This document shows, one piece after another, positions 7,579 to 15,636 of a stretch of DNA of 39,685 nt. The translations under genes and the position numbers were made by a program. The DNA is from Rhizobium sp. L43 (GTDB taxonomy: Bacteria > Pseudomonadota > Alphaproteobacteria > Rhizobiales > Rhizobiaceae): the NCBI RefSeq assembly GCF_002531725.1, contig NZ_NWSQ01000003.1:1-39685 (forward strand), in the 5' to 3' direction. Within the stretch, counting starts at the first letter, position 1. Each line of letters begins with the position of its first letter. The notes beneath the pieces are model-generated. The model saw only the letters and a list, made by a program, of their open reading frames with translations. It had not been told where the DNA came from and ran no database searches.

Positions 7579-9081
7579 TTACGTCCCGCAGAAGGTCGCA
7601 AGCACCCGTTCGTCCGGCTTTGGCGGTTGCAGATAGGCGGCAAAGCCCGGCTGGTCCTCATAGGGTTTGGAAAGCACGGTCACCAGCGCCTCGAACAGCG
7701 AGAAATCGCCGTTCTCGACGGCGGCCTCGATTGCCTGTTCGACCCGGTGGTTGCGCGGAATGAAAGCCGGATTGACGGCGCGCATGGCAATGGCGCGCTC
7801 GGCAGCCGTCTTCGGATCGCGGGACAGCCGCTCGCGCCACTGCGCAAGCCAGGCGCCGCAGGCCTCCGGTTCGCGGAAGCTCGCCGCAAAGGCCGGCTCT
7901 ACCCCGTCATCGCCGGCAAGATCCGACAGCCGCCGGAAGGTCAGGGTGAAATCGGCGGCCTGTGCCTGCATCAGCGACAGCAGCGCCTGCACCAGCTCGA
8001 GATCGGCATCCTCTTGCCCGGCAAGGCCGATCTTCTCCCGCATGCCGGCCAGCCAATGCGCCTGGAACCGTTCGCCATAACTCTTGATCACCGCATTCGC
8101 CTTGTCGACGGCCCTGTCGGGCTCGGCATCGATCAGCGACAGCAGTGTCTCGCCGAGCCTTGCAAGGTTCCATTGGCCGATGCCGGGCTGGTTGGCATAG
8201 GCATAACGGCCGTGCTGATCGATCGACGAAAAGACGGTCGCCGGGTCATAGGCATCCATGAAGGCGCAGGGGCCGAAATCGATCGTCTCGCCGGAGACGG
8301 TCATATTGTCGGTGTTCATCACCCCATGGATGAAACCGACATGCAGCCAGCGGGCAATCAGCGCTGCCTGGCGCTCGGACACCGCCTCGAACAGCGCGAG
8401 ATAGGGATTTTCGGCCTCTTTCAAGGCGGGATAATGCCGGTCGATCACATAGTCGGCCAGCGCCCGCACGCCGTCGGTGTCGCCTCTGGCGGCGAAATAC
8501 TGGAAGGTGCCGACCCTGATGTGGCTGGCCGCGACGCGGGTGAAGACCGCGCCCGGCAACACCTCTTCGCGATAGACCGGCTCGCCCGTCGTCACCGCCG
8601 CCAGCGCCCGCGTGGCGGGAATGCCGAGCGCAAACATCGCCTCGCTGATGATATATTCCCTGAGCACCGGCCCGATCGCCGCCCGGCCATCGCCGCGGCG
8701 CGAAAAAGGCGTCGGGCCCGCACCCTTCAGCTGGATGTCGAAACGCTTGCCGCCGCGGTCGATCACCTCGCCGAGCAGGATCGCCCGCCCGTCGCCGAGC
8801 TGCGGCGAGAAGCCGCCGAACTGATGCCCGGCATAGGCCATCGCCAGCGGTTCTGCCCCTTCGGGAAGGAGGTTGCCGGAAAAGATCGCCGCGCCGTCGC
8901 GGCGCAGGGCCTCGACGTCGAGCCCGAGCTCGGCGGCGAGCGGCTCGTTCAGCTTGATCAGCCAGGGTTCGGCCACCGGCGTCGGTACTTGGGCCGCAAA
9001 GAAGTGCTGGGGCAAGCCGACATAGCTGTTGTCGAACGGAAAGGCCGCACCGGGCCGGTTTGTCTGCAGGGCGGAGGTCAT
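7579..9081 (-). CDS. selO: SelO protein adenylyltransferase (YdiU family)
   Basis: A 500-residue SelO/YdiU (UPF0061) pseudokinase. Family knowledge: SelO binds ATP in a flipped orientation and transfers AMP to Ser/Thr/Tyr residues of target proteins, linked to redox stress. Visible family signatures are AYAGHQFGGFSPQLGDGRA (about 83-101), DIQLKGAGPTPFSRRGDGRA, LHVGFIHGVMNTDNM and TIDFGPCAFMDAY, which carry the ATP- and metal-binding residues. It ends in FCGT, with Cys in the place where eukaryotic SelO has selenocysteine. The ATG lies almost directly after GAGGG, an unusually short spacing, so initiation may be weak. It is followed after 141 bases by gcd on the same strand. Confidence 0.94.
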   Translation of the reverse strand: MTSALQTNRPGAAFPFDNSYVGLPQHFFAAQVPTPVAEPWLIKLNEPLAAELGLDVEALRRDGAAIFSGNLLPEGAEPLAMAYAGHQFGGFSPQLGDGRAILLGEVIDRGGKRFDIQLKGAGPTPFSRRGDGRAAIGPVLREYIISEAMFALGIPATRALAAVTTGEPVYREEVLPGAVFTRVAASHIRVGTFQYFAARGDTDGVRALADYVIDRHYPALKEAENPYLALFEAVSERQAALIARWLHVGFIHGVMNTDNMTVSGETIDFGPCAFMDAYDPATVFSSIDQHGRYAYANQPGIGQWNLARLGETLLSLIDAEPDRAVDKANAVIKSYGERFQAHWLAGMREKIGLAGQEDADLELVQALLSLMQAQAADFTLTFRRLSDLAGDDGVEPAFAASFREPEACGAWLAQWRERLSRDPKTAAERAIAMRAVNPAFIPRNHRVEQAIEAAVENGDFSLFEALVTVLSKPYEDQPGFAAYLQPPKPDERVLATFCGT

Positions 9082-9331
9082 CCCTCATAGGTAGGGCCGG
9101 GGTGCTTAGGGCGCAAGCCGGTTTGGATGAAGACCTTCACGAAGAACGGGCCGATGCAAGGAATCGTGATCTGCCTTTCCCTCTCGTCAAAGCTGCCTTG
9201 CCATAAAGGACATAGCGCCGCCATGATCCGAGGCGTATAGCAGACCGTCTCCCCTTGGCCTTGCGCCATGTCATCTCCGCGGCCTTGCTGCCTCGTGTGC
9301 TCCGCCGCGCCACCGCGAGTGATTCCGGACG

Positions 9332-10780
9332 ATGTCGGATCAGATTTACCAGGCGCCGATGGTTCGGCGCGCCGCGCCCAATTTCCGGGTGATCGCGATG
9401 ATTGTCGCGAGTGCGATGCTGATGGAAAATATCGATGCGACGGTGCTGGCGACCGCGCTGCCGACCATGGCGCGCGATTTCGCCGTCAGCGCCCCGGCCA
9501 TGTCGATCGCGCTCACCTCCTATCTCCTCAGCCTGGCGATTTTCATTCCGGCCAGCGGCCGGATGGCCGACAGTTTCGGCTCGCGCACCGTCTTCCGCGC
9601 GGCAATCGCCGTCTTCGTCGCCGGCTCCATCCTGTGTGCGCTCGCGCCGACGCTGTCCTTCCTGGTGCTGGCGCGGCTCTTGCAGGGCATGGGCGGCGCG
9701 ATGATGATGCCGGTCGGCCGCCTGGTGCTGATGCGCAGCGTCGACCGCAAGGATATGGTCAGCGCCATGTCCTGGCTGCTGGTGCCGGCGCTGATCGGCC
9801 CCATCATCGGCCCGCCGCTCGGCGGTTTCTTCGTCACCTATCTCGACTGGCGCTGGATCTTCTATATCAACGTGCCGGTCGGCATTATCGGCATGATCTT
9901 CGTCTCGATCTACATCGACGAGGTGAAGGGCAAGGCGAGCGGCCCCTTCGATACGATCGGCTTCATCCTCTCCGGCATCTCGCTCGGCTCGCTGCTCTTC
10001 GGCTTCGAAATGTCGAGCCATGAAGGCGAGGGCGCCTTCTCGATCTTCCTGATCGCGCTCGGCCTGCTCTTCGGCATCGCCTATCTCAAGCATGCCCGCA
10101 AACACCCGTCGCCGATCATGGATTTCTCGCTGATGAAGGTGCCGAGCTTCGGCACGTCGGTCATCGCCGGCTCGCTGACGCGCATCACCCAAGGGGCGCA
10201 GCCCTTCCTGCTGCCGCTGCTCTTCCAGATCGGCTTCGGCCTGTCTGCCGCCGCAGCCGGCCAGATCGTCATCGCCACGGCGCTTGGCGCGCTCGCCATG
10301 AAGCCGATGGCGAAGTTCGTCTTCCGCCGGCTCGGTTTCCGCCGCAGCCTCGTCCTCAACGGCATCTGCGGCACGGTCGGCTACGGCCTCTGCGCCGCCT
10401 TTCGGCCGGACTGGCCGATGCCGCTCATCTTCGTCGTCCTGGTGCTCAGCGCCTTCTTCCTGTCGTTCCAGTTCACCGCCTATAACACCATTGCCTATGA
10501 CGAGATCGACAAGGAGCGGATGAGTTCGGCCACCAGCTTCTACACCACCTTCCAGCAACTGATGCTGTCGCTCGGCATCTGCATCGGCGCCTTGGCGCTG
10601 CACGGCTCCATGGCCTTGTCAGGCGCCGAAACGCCCGCGCTTGGCGATTTCTCCACCGCCTTCATCGTCGTCACCCTCATATCGATTACCGCGACCTTCT
10701 GGAACCTGCGCTTCTTGCCGACCGCCGGCGAGGAGATCAGCGGCTATAGGGCCAAACGGACGAAGGCGGCCGGAGGTTGA
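9332..10780 (+). CDS. MFS transporter, DHA2-type drug efflux
   Basis: A 482-residue inner-membrane transporter with about 14 hydrophobic helices. Helix 1 carries ENIDATVLATALPTMARDF, the signature of the DHA2 (14-TM drug:proton antiporter) group. The cytoplasmic loop 2-3 motif is seen as GRMADSFGSRTVFR, and the antiporter motif C as GPIIGPPLGGFF, followed by WRWIFYINVPVG. The ATG has only a weak purine stretch upstream. It most likely exports a drug or metabolite by proton exchange; the substrate is unknown. The 250 bases between selO and this gene are a divergent promoter region with nothing specific recognised. Confidence 0.9.
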   Translation: MSDQIYQAPMVRRAAPNFRVIAMIVASAMLMENIDATVLATALPTMARDFAVSAPAMSIALTSYLLSLAIFIPASGRMADSFGSRTVFRAAIAVFVAGSILCALAPTLSFLVLARLLQGMGGAMMMPVGRLVLMRSVDRKDMVSAMSWLLVPALIGPIIGPPLGGFFVTYLDWRWIFYINVPVGIIGMIFVSIYIDEVKGKASGPFDTIGFILSGISLGSLLFGFEMSSHEGEGAFSIFLIALGLLFGIAYLKHARKHPSPIMDFSLMKVPSFGTSVIAGSLTRITQGAQPFLLPLLFQIGFGLSAAAAGQIVIATALGALAMKPMAKFVFRRLGFRRSLVLNGICGTVGYGLCAAFRPDWPMPLIFVVLVLSAFFLSFQFTAYNTIAYDEIDKERMSSATSFYTTFQQLMLSLGICIGALALHGSMALSGAETPALGDFSTAFIVVTLISITATFWNLRFLPTAGEEISGYRAKRTKAAGG

Positions 10781-10845
10781 CGATAAAATTCATAAAAACA
10801 AGGATTTGACGCGCGCCGCTTGAATCAAATTCTGCGCCCCCCCGC

Positions 10846-11370
10846 TCAGTCCTCGTTCTCCATATCAGCCGCCATCTCCGCGAGCTTGCGCACGGTGTTG
10901 AGATTGCGCGAGGTGCCGGGTTTCAGCCCCGGCAGCTTCAGCTTCGAGCGGCCGGACCCATTGGGATAATGCACATAGATTTCGCGGCCGGCGAGCTTCG
11001 CCTCCTCGCCATCGGGCGCCACCATTTTCTCCAGCGCATCACTGGGCGCCTTTTCGGGCAGGAAATAGACGAGCAGGAGGTTCGGCTTCGCGTCGGGAAA
11101 GGGGGCGTCGGCGACGATATCGTCAAGCTCTTTACGGGTGCGCACCATCACGCCTGGAGGTTTGCCCATCTTTCGGCCGAGCGCCTCGTCGAGCCGCTCC
11201 TCCACTGTCTTTTCCAGCTCATCAGAGCAGAAAACCACGTTGCCGCTCTGGATGTAGGTTTTCACGTCGGAAAAGCCGAGGCCTTCGCAAATGGCCTTCA
11301 GTTCGGCCATCGGCAGGGCGCCGGTGCCGCCGACGTTCACGGCGCGGAGGAGGGCGATGTAGACGGGCAT
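10846..11370 (-). CDS. DUF1697 family protein
   Basis: A 174-residue protein of the DUF1697 family, cytosolic and of unknown function. The N-terminus MPVYIALLRAVNVGG and the segment VKTYIQSGNVVF are the family hallmarks; GTSRNLNTVRKLAEMA near the end is also typical. I chose the ATG at 11368-11370, preceded by GGGAG. An in-frame extension to 11439 reads into the palindromic repeat at 11396-11591 and is certainly not coding. It runs in the same direction as oligopeptidase B, with the repeat between them, so its transcription must pass through or start within the repeat. Confidence 0.88.
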   Translation of the reverse strand: MPVYIALLRAVNVGGTGALPMAELKAICEGLGFSDVKTYIQSGNVVFCSDELEKTVEERLDEALGRKMGKPPGVMVRTRKELDDIVADAPFPDAKPNLLLVYFLPEKAPSDALEKMVAPDGEEAKLAGREIYVHYPNGSGRSKLKLPGLKPGTSRNLNTVRKLAEMAADMENED

Positions 11371-11395
11371 TTCTCTCCCTCTCTTTATTGGCCTT

Positions 11396-11591
11396 GTGCC
11401 GTGCCAGCCCCCCTCTGCCCTGCCGGGCATCTCCCCCACAGGTGGGGAGATCGGCTGGGCGCACCGGCTTCCCCAAACAATGAGCGTCCAGCACGGCGAA
11501 ACGGTAGAGAAGCAGGAAGGTCAAGCCACTTGTGATCTCCCCACCTGTGGGGGAGATGCCCGGCAGGGCAGAGGGGGGCGCCACACGGCAC
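11396..11591. repeat. ~195-bp element with long terminal inverted repeats (copy 1)
   Basis: The ends (GTGCCGTG at 11396-11403 and CACGGCAC at 11584-11591) and about 45 bases beginning CCCCCCTCTGCCCTGCCGGG are present in inverted orientation at both ends. Within each arm GGGGAGAT and ATCTCCCC can also fold back locally. A second copy with the same architecture and a similar inner left flank (GGCTGGG...CTTCC...CAAACAA) is at 15426-15619. Size and structure resemble a MITE or a rhizobial palindromic intergenic element. I see no target duplication and no coding capacity. Confidence 0.8.
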
Positions 11592-11595
11592 GCCC

Positions 11596-11630
11596 CATCC
11601 CATCCAATCCAATCCAATCCAATCCAATCC
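11596..11630. repeat. Pentanucleotide microsatellite, seven units
   Basis: Seven perfect 5-base units: two CATCC followed by five AATCC. The run ends one base before the stop codon of oligopeptidase B (11632-11634), so it lies in the 3' untranslated region, between that gene and the palindromic element. Copy number would be expected to vary between isolates. It cannot change the protein unless the stop is lost. Confidence 0.8.
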
Positions 11631-11631
11631 C

Positions 11632-13740
11632 TCACATCTTCCCCGCCACCTTGATGGCAAACGCATACTCGAACGCGATCTCTTCCAACCGCTGGAAGCG
11701 CCCTGACGCCCCGCCATGGCCGGCATCCATATTGGTCTTCAGCAGGATCGGCGCGTTGCCGGTCGTCTTGTCGCGCAGCTTGGCCACCCATTTGGCCGGC
11801 TCCCAATAGGTGACGCGCGGGTCCGTCAGCCCGCCGAGCGCCAGGATCGGCGGGTAGGCTTTTGCGCCGACATTGTCGTAGGGCGAATAGGAGGCGATCT
11901 GCTGGTATTCCTCCTTGCTGTCGATCGGATTGCCCCATTCCGGCCATTCCGGCGGGGTGAGCGGCAGCGTATCGTCGAGCATGGTGTTCAGCACGTCGAC
12001 GAAGGGAACGGCGGCGATGAGGCCGGCGAATTTTTCCGGCGCCATGTTGGCAACCGCACCCATCAGCATGCCGCCGGCCGAGCCGCCCTCGGCGATGATC
12101 TTCGCGTAAGAGGTGAACTTCTGTTGATTCAGATAATCGGCAGCGGCGACGAAGTCCTTGAATGTATTCGTCTTCTTGTCCATCTTGCCGTCTTCGTACC
12201 AGGCAAATCCCTTGTCCTTGCCGCCGCGGATATGGGCGATGGCATAGACGAAGCCGCGGTCGGCGAGCGACAGGCAGTTGGTGTTGAAGCCGGCCGGAAT
12301 GGTGATGCCGTAAGCGCCGTAGCCGTAAAGCAGGCAAGGCGCGCTGCCGTCGAGCGGTGTATCCCGGCGATAGAGCAGGGTGACCGGCACCTTCTCGCCG
12401 TCCCAGGCAGGCGCAAAGACGCGCCGGGTGACGTAGTCGTCGGGATTGTGGCCTGACGGCACTTCCTGCGTCTTCAGCAGCGTGCGCTCGCGCGTCACCA
12501 TGTTGTAGTCGTAGAGCTGCGACGGCGTCGTCATCGAGGAATAGGAAAAGCGGATGATATCCGTGTCGTATTCCGCAGCACCCGAGAGCCCCAGAGAATA
12601 GGCTTCCTCGGCAAAGGCGATCGCATGTTCCTCGCCGGTCGCCCGGTCGCGGATCATGATTTGCGGCAGCCCGTCCTTGCGTTCCAGCCACAGAAGATGG
12701 CAGGCATAGGCCATGTGGCTGATGATGAGCGTGCCGGGCTTGTGGGCGACCACTTCGCGCCAGTTTTCCTTGACCGGATTGTCGACCGGCGCTTCCATGA
12801 TCTTGAAATCCTTGGCGCCGCCATCATTGGTGAGGATGTAGAAGACGTCGCCGCCCTCGGTCAGCGAATATTCGATGCCTTCCTCACGCGCCGCCACCAG
12901 CTTCGGTTCCGCCGTGAGGTCCTTGGTCGACAGCAGCCGGTATTCGCTGGTCTCGTGGTCGTGAATGTCGATATAGATGACATCGTCGAGCAGCGAGCCG
13001 CCGACGCCCATGAAGAAGCCGGCATCGGCTTCCTCATAGACCAGCCGGTCTTCCGATTGCGGCCGGCCGACAATATGGTGGAACACCTTGGAAGGCCGGT
13101 GGTTCTCGTCGAGCGCCGAATAGAAGAAGCTCTTGCCGTCGGGCGCCCAGACGCCGCCGCCGCCGGTATTCTCGATCCGGTCGGCAAGGTCCTCGCCGGT
13201 TGCGAGATCGCGGACCTTCAGCGTGAAGAATTCCGAGCCCTTGTCGTCATAGCCCCAGATGCCGTGGCTGTGGTCGCTCGTATGGTCGAGGCCGGCGAGA
13301 CGGAAATAGGCCTTGCCGGCGGCCTCCTTGTCGCCGTCGAGCAGCACCGTGCGGATCGTCTCATCAGCGACGTCGCCGTCGCGGGCGATGCGGAAATAAC
13401 GCGGCTGTTCGCCGCCGGTGACATAAAAGGTGCCGTAGGCATAGGCGCCATCCTTCATCGGCACCGAGCTGTCGTCTTCCCTAATGCGGCCGCGCATTTC
13501 TGAAAACAGCGCCTTCTGCAGCGGCTTCGTGTCTTCCATCGCCGCACTCATATAGGCGTTTTCGGCTTCGAGATGCTGGCGGATTTGGGGATCGAGGATC
13601 GACGGATCCTTGAACATCGCCTGCCAATTGTCGGCGCGCAGCCAGGCATAATCGTCCGTGCGGGTAATGCCGTGGCGCGTGTCGGAGGTGGGCTTCTTCG
13701 GTGCGGCGGGCGGTGTCGGCAGGCTTTTGAAAACGGACAA
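11632..13740 (-). CDS. ptrB: Oligopeptidase B (prolyl oligopeptidase family S9A)
   Basis: A serine peptidase of about 702 residues that cleaves short peptides after basic residues in the cytoplasm. An N-terminal beta-propeller (about 70-420) is followed by an alpha/beta-hydrolase domain. The catalytic serine is in GGSAGG (roughly residue 550), the aspartate in GLTDPRV and the histidine in DAGHGG, all in canonical order. The family marker YGYGAYG precedes the serine domain. No ATG suits the N-terminus. I chose TTG at 13738-13740, which has CGGAG upstream and gives the usual SVFKSLPTPP start; the frame stays open to 14175, but that extension is not family-like. Length matches the family. Confidence 0.92.
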   Translation of the reverse strand: MSVFKSLPTPPAAPKKPTSDTRHGITRTDDYAWLRADNWQAMFKDPSILDPQIRQHLEAENAYMSAAMEDTKPLQKALFSEMRGRIREDDSSVPMKDGAYAYGTFYVTGGEQPRYFRIARDGDVADETIRTVLLDGDKEAAGKAYFRLAGLDHTSDHSHGIWGYDDKGSEFFTLKVRDLATGEDLADRIENTGGGGVWAPDGKSFFYSALDENHRPSKVFHHIVGRPQSEDRLVYEEADAGFFMGVGGSLLDDVIYIDIHDHETSEYRLLSTKDLTAEPKLVAAREEGIEYSLTEGGDVFYILTNDGGAKDFKIMEAPVDNPVKENWREVVAHKPGTLIISHMAYACHLLWLERKDGLPQIMIRDRATGEEHAIAFAEEAYSLGLSGAAEYDTDIIRFSYSSMTTPSQLYDYNMVTRERTLLKTQEVPSGHNPDDYVTRRVFAPAWDGEKVPVTLLYRRDTPLDGSAPCLLYGYGAYGITIPAGFNTNCLSLADRGFVYAIAHIRGGKDKGFAWYEDGKMDKKTNTFKDFVAAADYLNQQKFTSYAKIIAEGGSAGGMLMGAVANMAPEKFAGLIAAVPFVDVLNTMLDDTLPLTPPEWPEWGNPIDSKEEYQQIASYSPYDNVGAKAYPPILALGGLTDPRVTYWEPAKWVAKLRDKTTGNAPILLKTNMDAGHGGASGRFQRLEEIAFEYAFAIKVAGKM

Positions 13741-13993
13741 GGAATGGCTCCGGTGGGAATGTCGGGTTGGCAAGAGATAGAGGCGCGCCGCCGCCGGATC
13801 AAGCGGCAAGGCTGCGCCAGGGGTGCGGGTGACCTTCCACAGACAAGGAGGGTGCTCGGCCGGCTTTGCCTTGATGTCACCACAATATTTAAGAAAGTCC
13901 GCTCTCGTCGCGCGAAATTTGCACGTGCCAAGCCCCCGGCAAGCTGCCCGGGGCAGGGTGAAGAATGGACAACAGTAAGGGATTTTCTCCGCA

Positions 13994-14383
13994 ATGCCGA
14001 AACGTCTGATCCTGTTTGTATCCCTCGCAAGCCTTGCTGCCCCCGCCTTTGCCGTCGATCCCGCCATCAAGAAGCAGCTGGAAAAACTCGATCCCTCGAC
14101 CCGGCTGGAACAGAGCTGCGACACCGAGGCGATGAGCCGCATCAACAATGACAGCACCGGCTTCAAGCCCGACAAGGTGATCGCCTACACCTTCAAGGAT
14201 CCGGTCGCCGGCGACAATTCGCTGCAGGCGCCGGGCGCGGTCTTCCGCAGCAAGGGCGACTGGTACCATCTCTCCTACAATTGCATCACCGGTCCGCAGC
14301 ATATCAACGTGCGCGAGCTCAACTACGAGATCGGCGAGAAAGTGCCGCGCGAGAAGTGGGACAAATATTATCTCTACGATTGA
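13994..14383 (+). CDS. Secreted DUF930 domain protein
   Basis: A 129-residue exported protein of the DUF930 family, common in Rhizobiales and of unknown function. A classical signal peptide (about 1-20, ending PAFA) is followed by the family core LDPSTRLEQSCDTEAMSRI. Two cysteines (in QSCDTEA and YNCITG) probably form a periplasmic disulfide. The C-terminus contains the family-like PREKWDKYYLYD. It is divergent from oligopeptidase B, with about 250 bases between the two starts. An AAGGGA lies upstream at slightly long spacing. Confidence 0.85.
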   Translation: MPKRLILFVSLASLAAPAFAVDPAIKKQLEKLDPSTRLEQSCDTEAMSRINNDSTGFKPDKVIAYTFKDPVAGDNSLQAPGAVFRSKGDWYHLSYNCITGPQHINVRELNYEIGEKVPREKWDKYYLYD

Positions 14384-14401
14384 TGCAGCGGCTTTTGGCC
14401 T

Positions 14402-14522
14402 AGAGCGGTTCAGCTTTTGATGAAAGCGCAGAACCGCTCTAAATTTTTGTTTTTACGCAATTCCCGGCAAAAGCGCTTCGCGCTTTGCCTGGGAAAACCG
14501 CTTCGCACTTTTCCTGGAATTG
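14402..14522. repeat. Rhizobial intergenic mosaic-type palindromic repeat
   Basis: Two nested palindromic modules. AGAGCGGTTC (14402-14411) pairs perfectly with GAACCGCTCT (14431-14440). CAATTCC (14458-14464) pairs with GGAATTG (14516-14522) and encloses another hairpin, GCAAA...TTTGC, at 14467-14488. This modular arrangement matches the RIME-type repeats known between rhizobial genes. It lies directly after the DUF930 gene and may stabilise or end its mRNA. The class assignment is from memory of the family. Confidence 0.7.
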
Positions 14523-14610
14523 CTCTAGCGCCTGCGGTGACATCCGGCCACATGGCGGCGGACGAGAGCAATCGCTAAAATCGACGAACCCTAGTCCTAG
14601 AAGCCCTGAT

Positions 14611-15417
14611 ATGAACCGCATCCTTTTCGCTTCGGCCCTGCTCCTGGCCGCGATATCAGCTGCATCGGCGGCCGAGTTGCCGTCGGCGCCGTCCATCTCG
14701 GCCGCACCCACCATCGGCGCTCCAGGCCCGAAGGTGCCGGCGCCAAAACTCGTCGAGCCGCATCTGCATATCGCCCGGTCCAATATCGCCGGTCATGCCC
14801 GCATTGCGCTCACCTTCGATGCCTGCATGGGCCAGGCGGACGAGCGCATCCTGTCGATGCTGGTGCGCGAACGCATCCCGGCAACGATCTTCGTCACCGC
14901 CCGCTGGCTGAGACGCAATCCCGCCGCGGTCGCCGTCTTCCTTGGGAACCCCGATCTCTTCGAACTCGAAAACCATGGCGAGAACCATATTCCGGCAGTC
15001 GACACGCCGACGCTGATCTATGGCATCGCTTCCGCCGGCTCGCCGCAGGCGGTGCGGCAGGAAGTCGAAGGCGGCGCTGCCGCCATGGTCGCGGCCGGCA
15101 TCCCGGCGCCGCACTGGTTCCGCGGCTCGACCGCCAAATACGACCTGTCGGCCATCGGTCAGATCCGCGCCATGGGTTTTCGCATCGCCGGTTATTCGGT
15201 GAATGGCGACGGCGGCTCGCTGCTCGGAGCCGTCATCACCGAAAAACGCATCGCCTCGGCGAGGGATGGCGACGTCATCATCTCCCACATCAACCAGCCG
15301 ACGCATGCGGCAGGCGAGGGGGTGGCCAAGGCGCTGGTCGATCTCAAGGCAAAGGGCACGGAGTTCGTTCGCCTCGAGGATGTCGAGGATATGGGTGACG
15401 ACAAGACGACGGAGTGA
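14611..15417 (+). CDS. Exported polysaccharide deacetylase (NodB-like, CE4)
   Basis: A 268-residue protein with a signal peptide (about 1-21, ASAA) and a NodB-homology domain. The catalytic aspartate motif is ALTFDACMG, a variant of the usual TFDDG. The zinc-binding histidines are likely in ELENHGENHIPA. HWFRGSTAKYD corresponds to the arginine motif, and DVIISHINQPTH to the last catalytic histidine motif. The expected role is removal of N-acetyl groups from a cell-envelope polysaccharide in the periplasm; the substrate is unknown. The ATG at 14611 was preferred to an upstream in-frame start at 14485, because only this one puts the leader at the N-terminus. Confidence 0.87.
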   Translation: MNRILFASALLLAAISAASAAELPSAPSISAAPTIGAPGPKVPAPKLVEPHLHIARSNIAGHARIALTFDACMGQADERILSMLVRERIPATIFVTARWLRRNPAAVAVFLGNPDLFELENHGENHIPAVDTPTLIYGIASAGSPQAVRQEVEGGAAAMVAAGIPAPHWFRGSTAKYDLSAIGQIRAMGFRIAGYSVNGDGGSLLGAVITEKRIASARDGDVIISHINQPTHAAGEGVAKALVDLKAKGTEFVRLEDVEDMGDDKTTE

Positions 15418-15425
15418 TTGAAGGC

Positions 15426-15619
15426 GTGCCGTGGGGGACACCCCCCTCTGCCCTGCCGGGCATCTCCCCCACAAGGAGGGAGATTGGCTGGGTGCGATGG
15501 CTTCCTCAAACAACTGGCCGTCACATGAATCGTGAACTTAGGGCGAGGCATCGCTTCTTGCCGATCTCCCCACCTGTGGGGGAGATGCCCGGCAGGGCAG
15601 AGGGGTGCCCCACGCCACG
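15426..15619. repeat. ~195-bp element with long terminal inverted repeats (copy 2)
   Basis: Second copy of the element at 11396-11591. The left arm starts GTGCCGTG at 15426 and contains CCCCCCTCTGCCCTGCCGGG. The right arm carries the complement (CCCGGCAGGGCAGAGGGG). The inner left flank GGCTGGGTGC...GGCTTCCTCAAACAA matches copy 1, while the centre has diverged. It fills the space between two converging genes, 9 bases after the deacetylase stop and 18 bases from the oxidoreductase stop, where it probably acts as a two-way terminator. Confidence 0.8.
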
Positions 15620-15636
15620 ACAATCAACGCGGGACC

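Noticed and set aside
7537..9090. 517-residue plus-strand frame opposite selO
   Set aside because: Antisense shadow of a gene with full SelO motifs; the product has no family features.
9078..9269. 63-residue minus-strand frame upstream of the MFS gene
   Set aside because: No ribosome site or family resemblance, and it lies in the divergent promoter region.
11396..11630. Possible CRISPR-like or regulatory repeat array
   Set aside because: The repeats are a single inverted pair and a pentanucleotide run, with no regular spacers and no cas genes.
14485..14610. Upstream extension of the polysaccharide deacetylase
   Set aside because: It reads through the intergenic repeat and would bury the signal peptide inside the protein.
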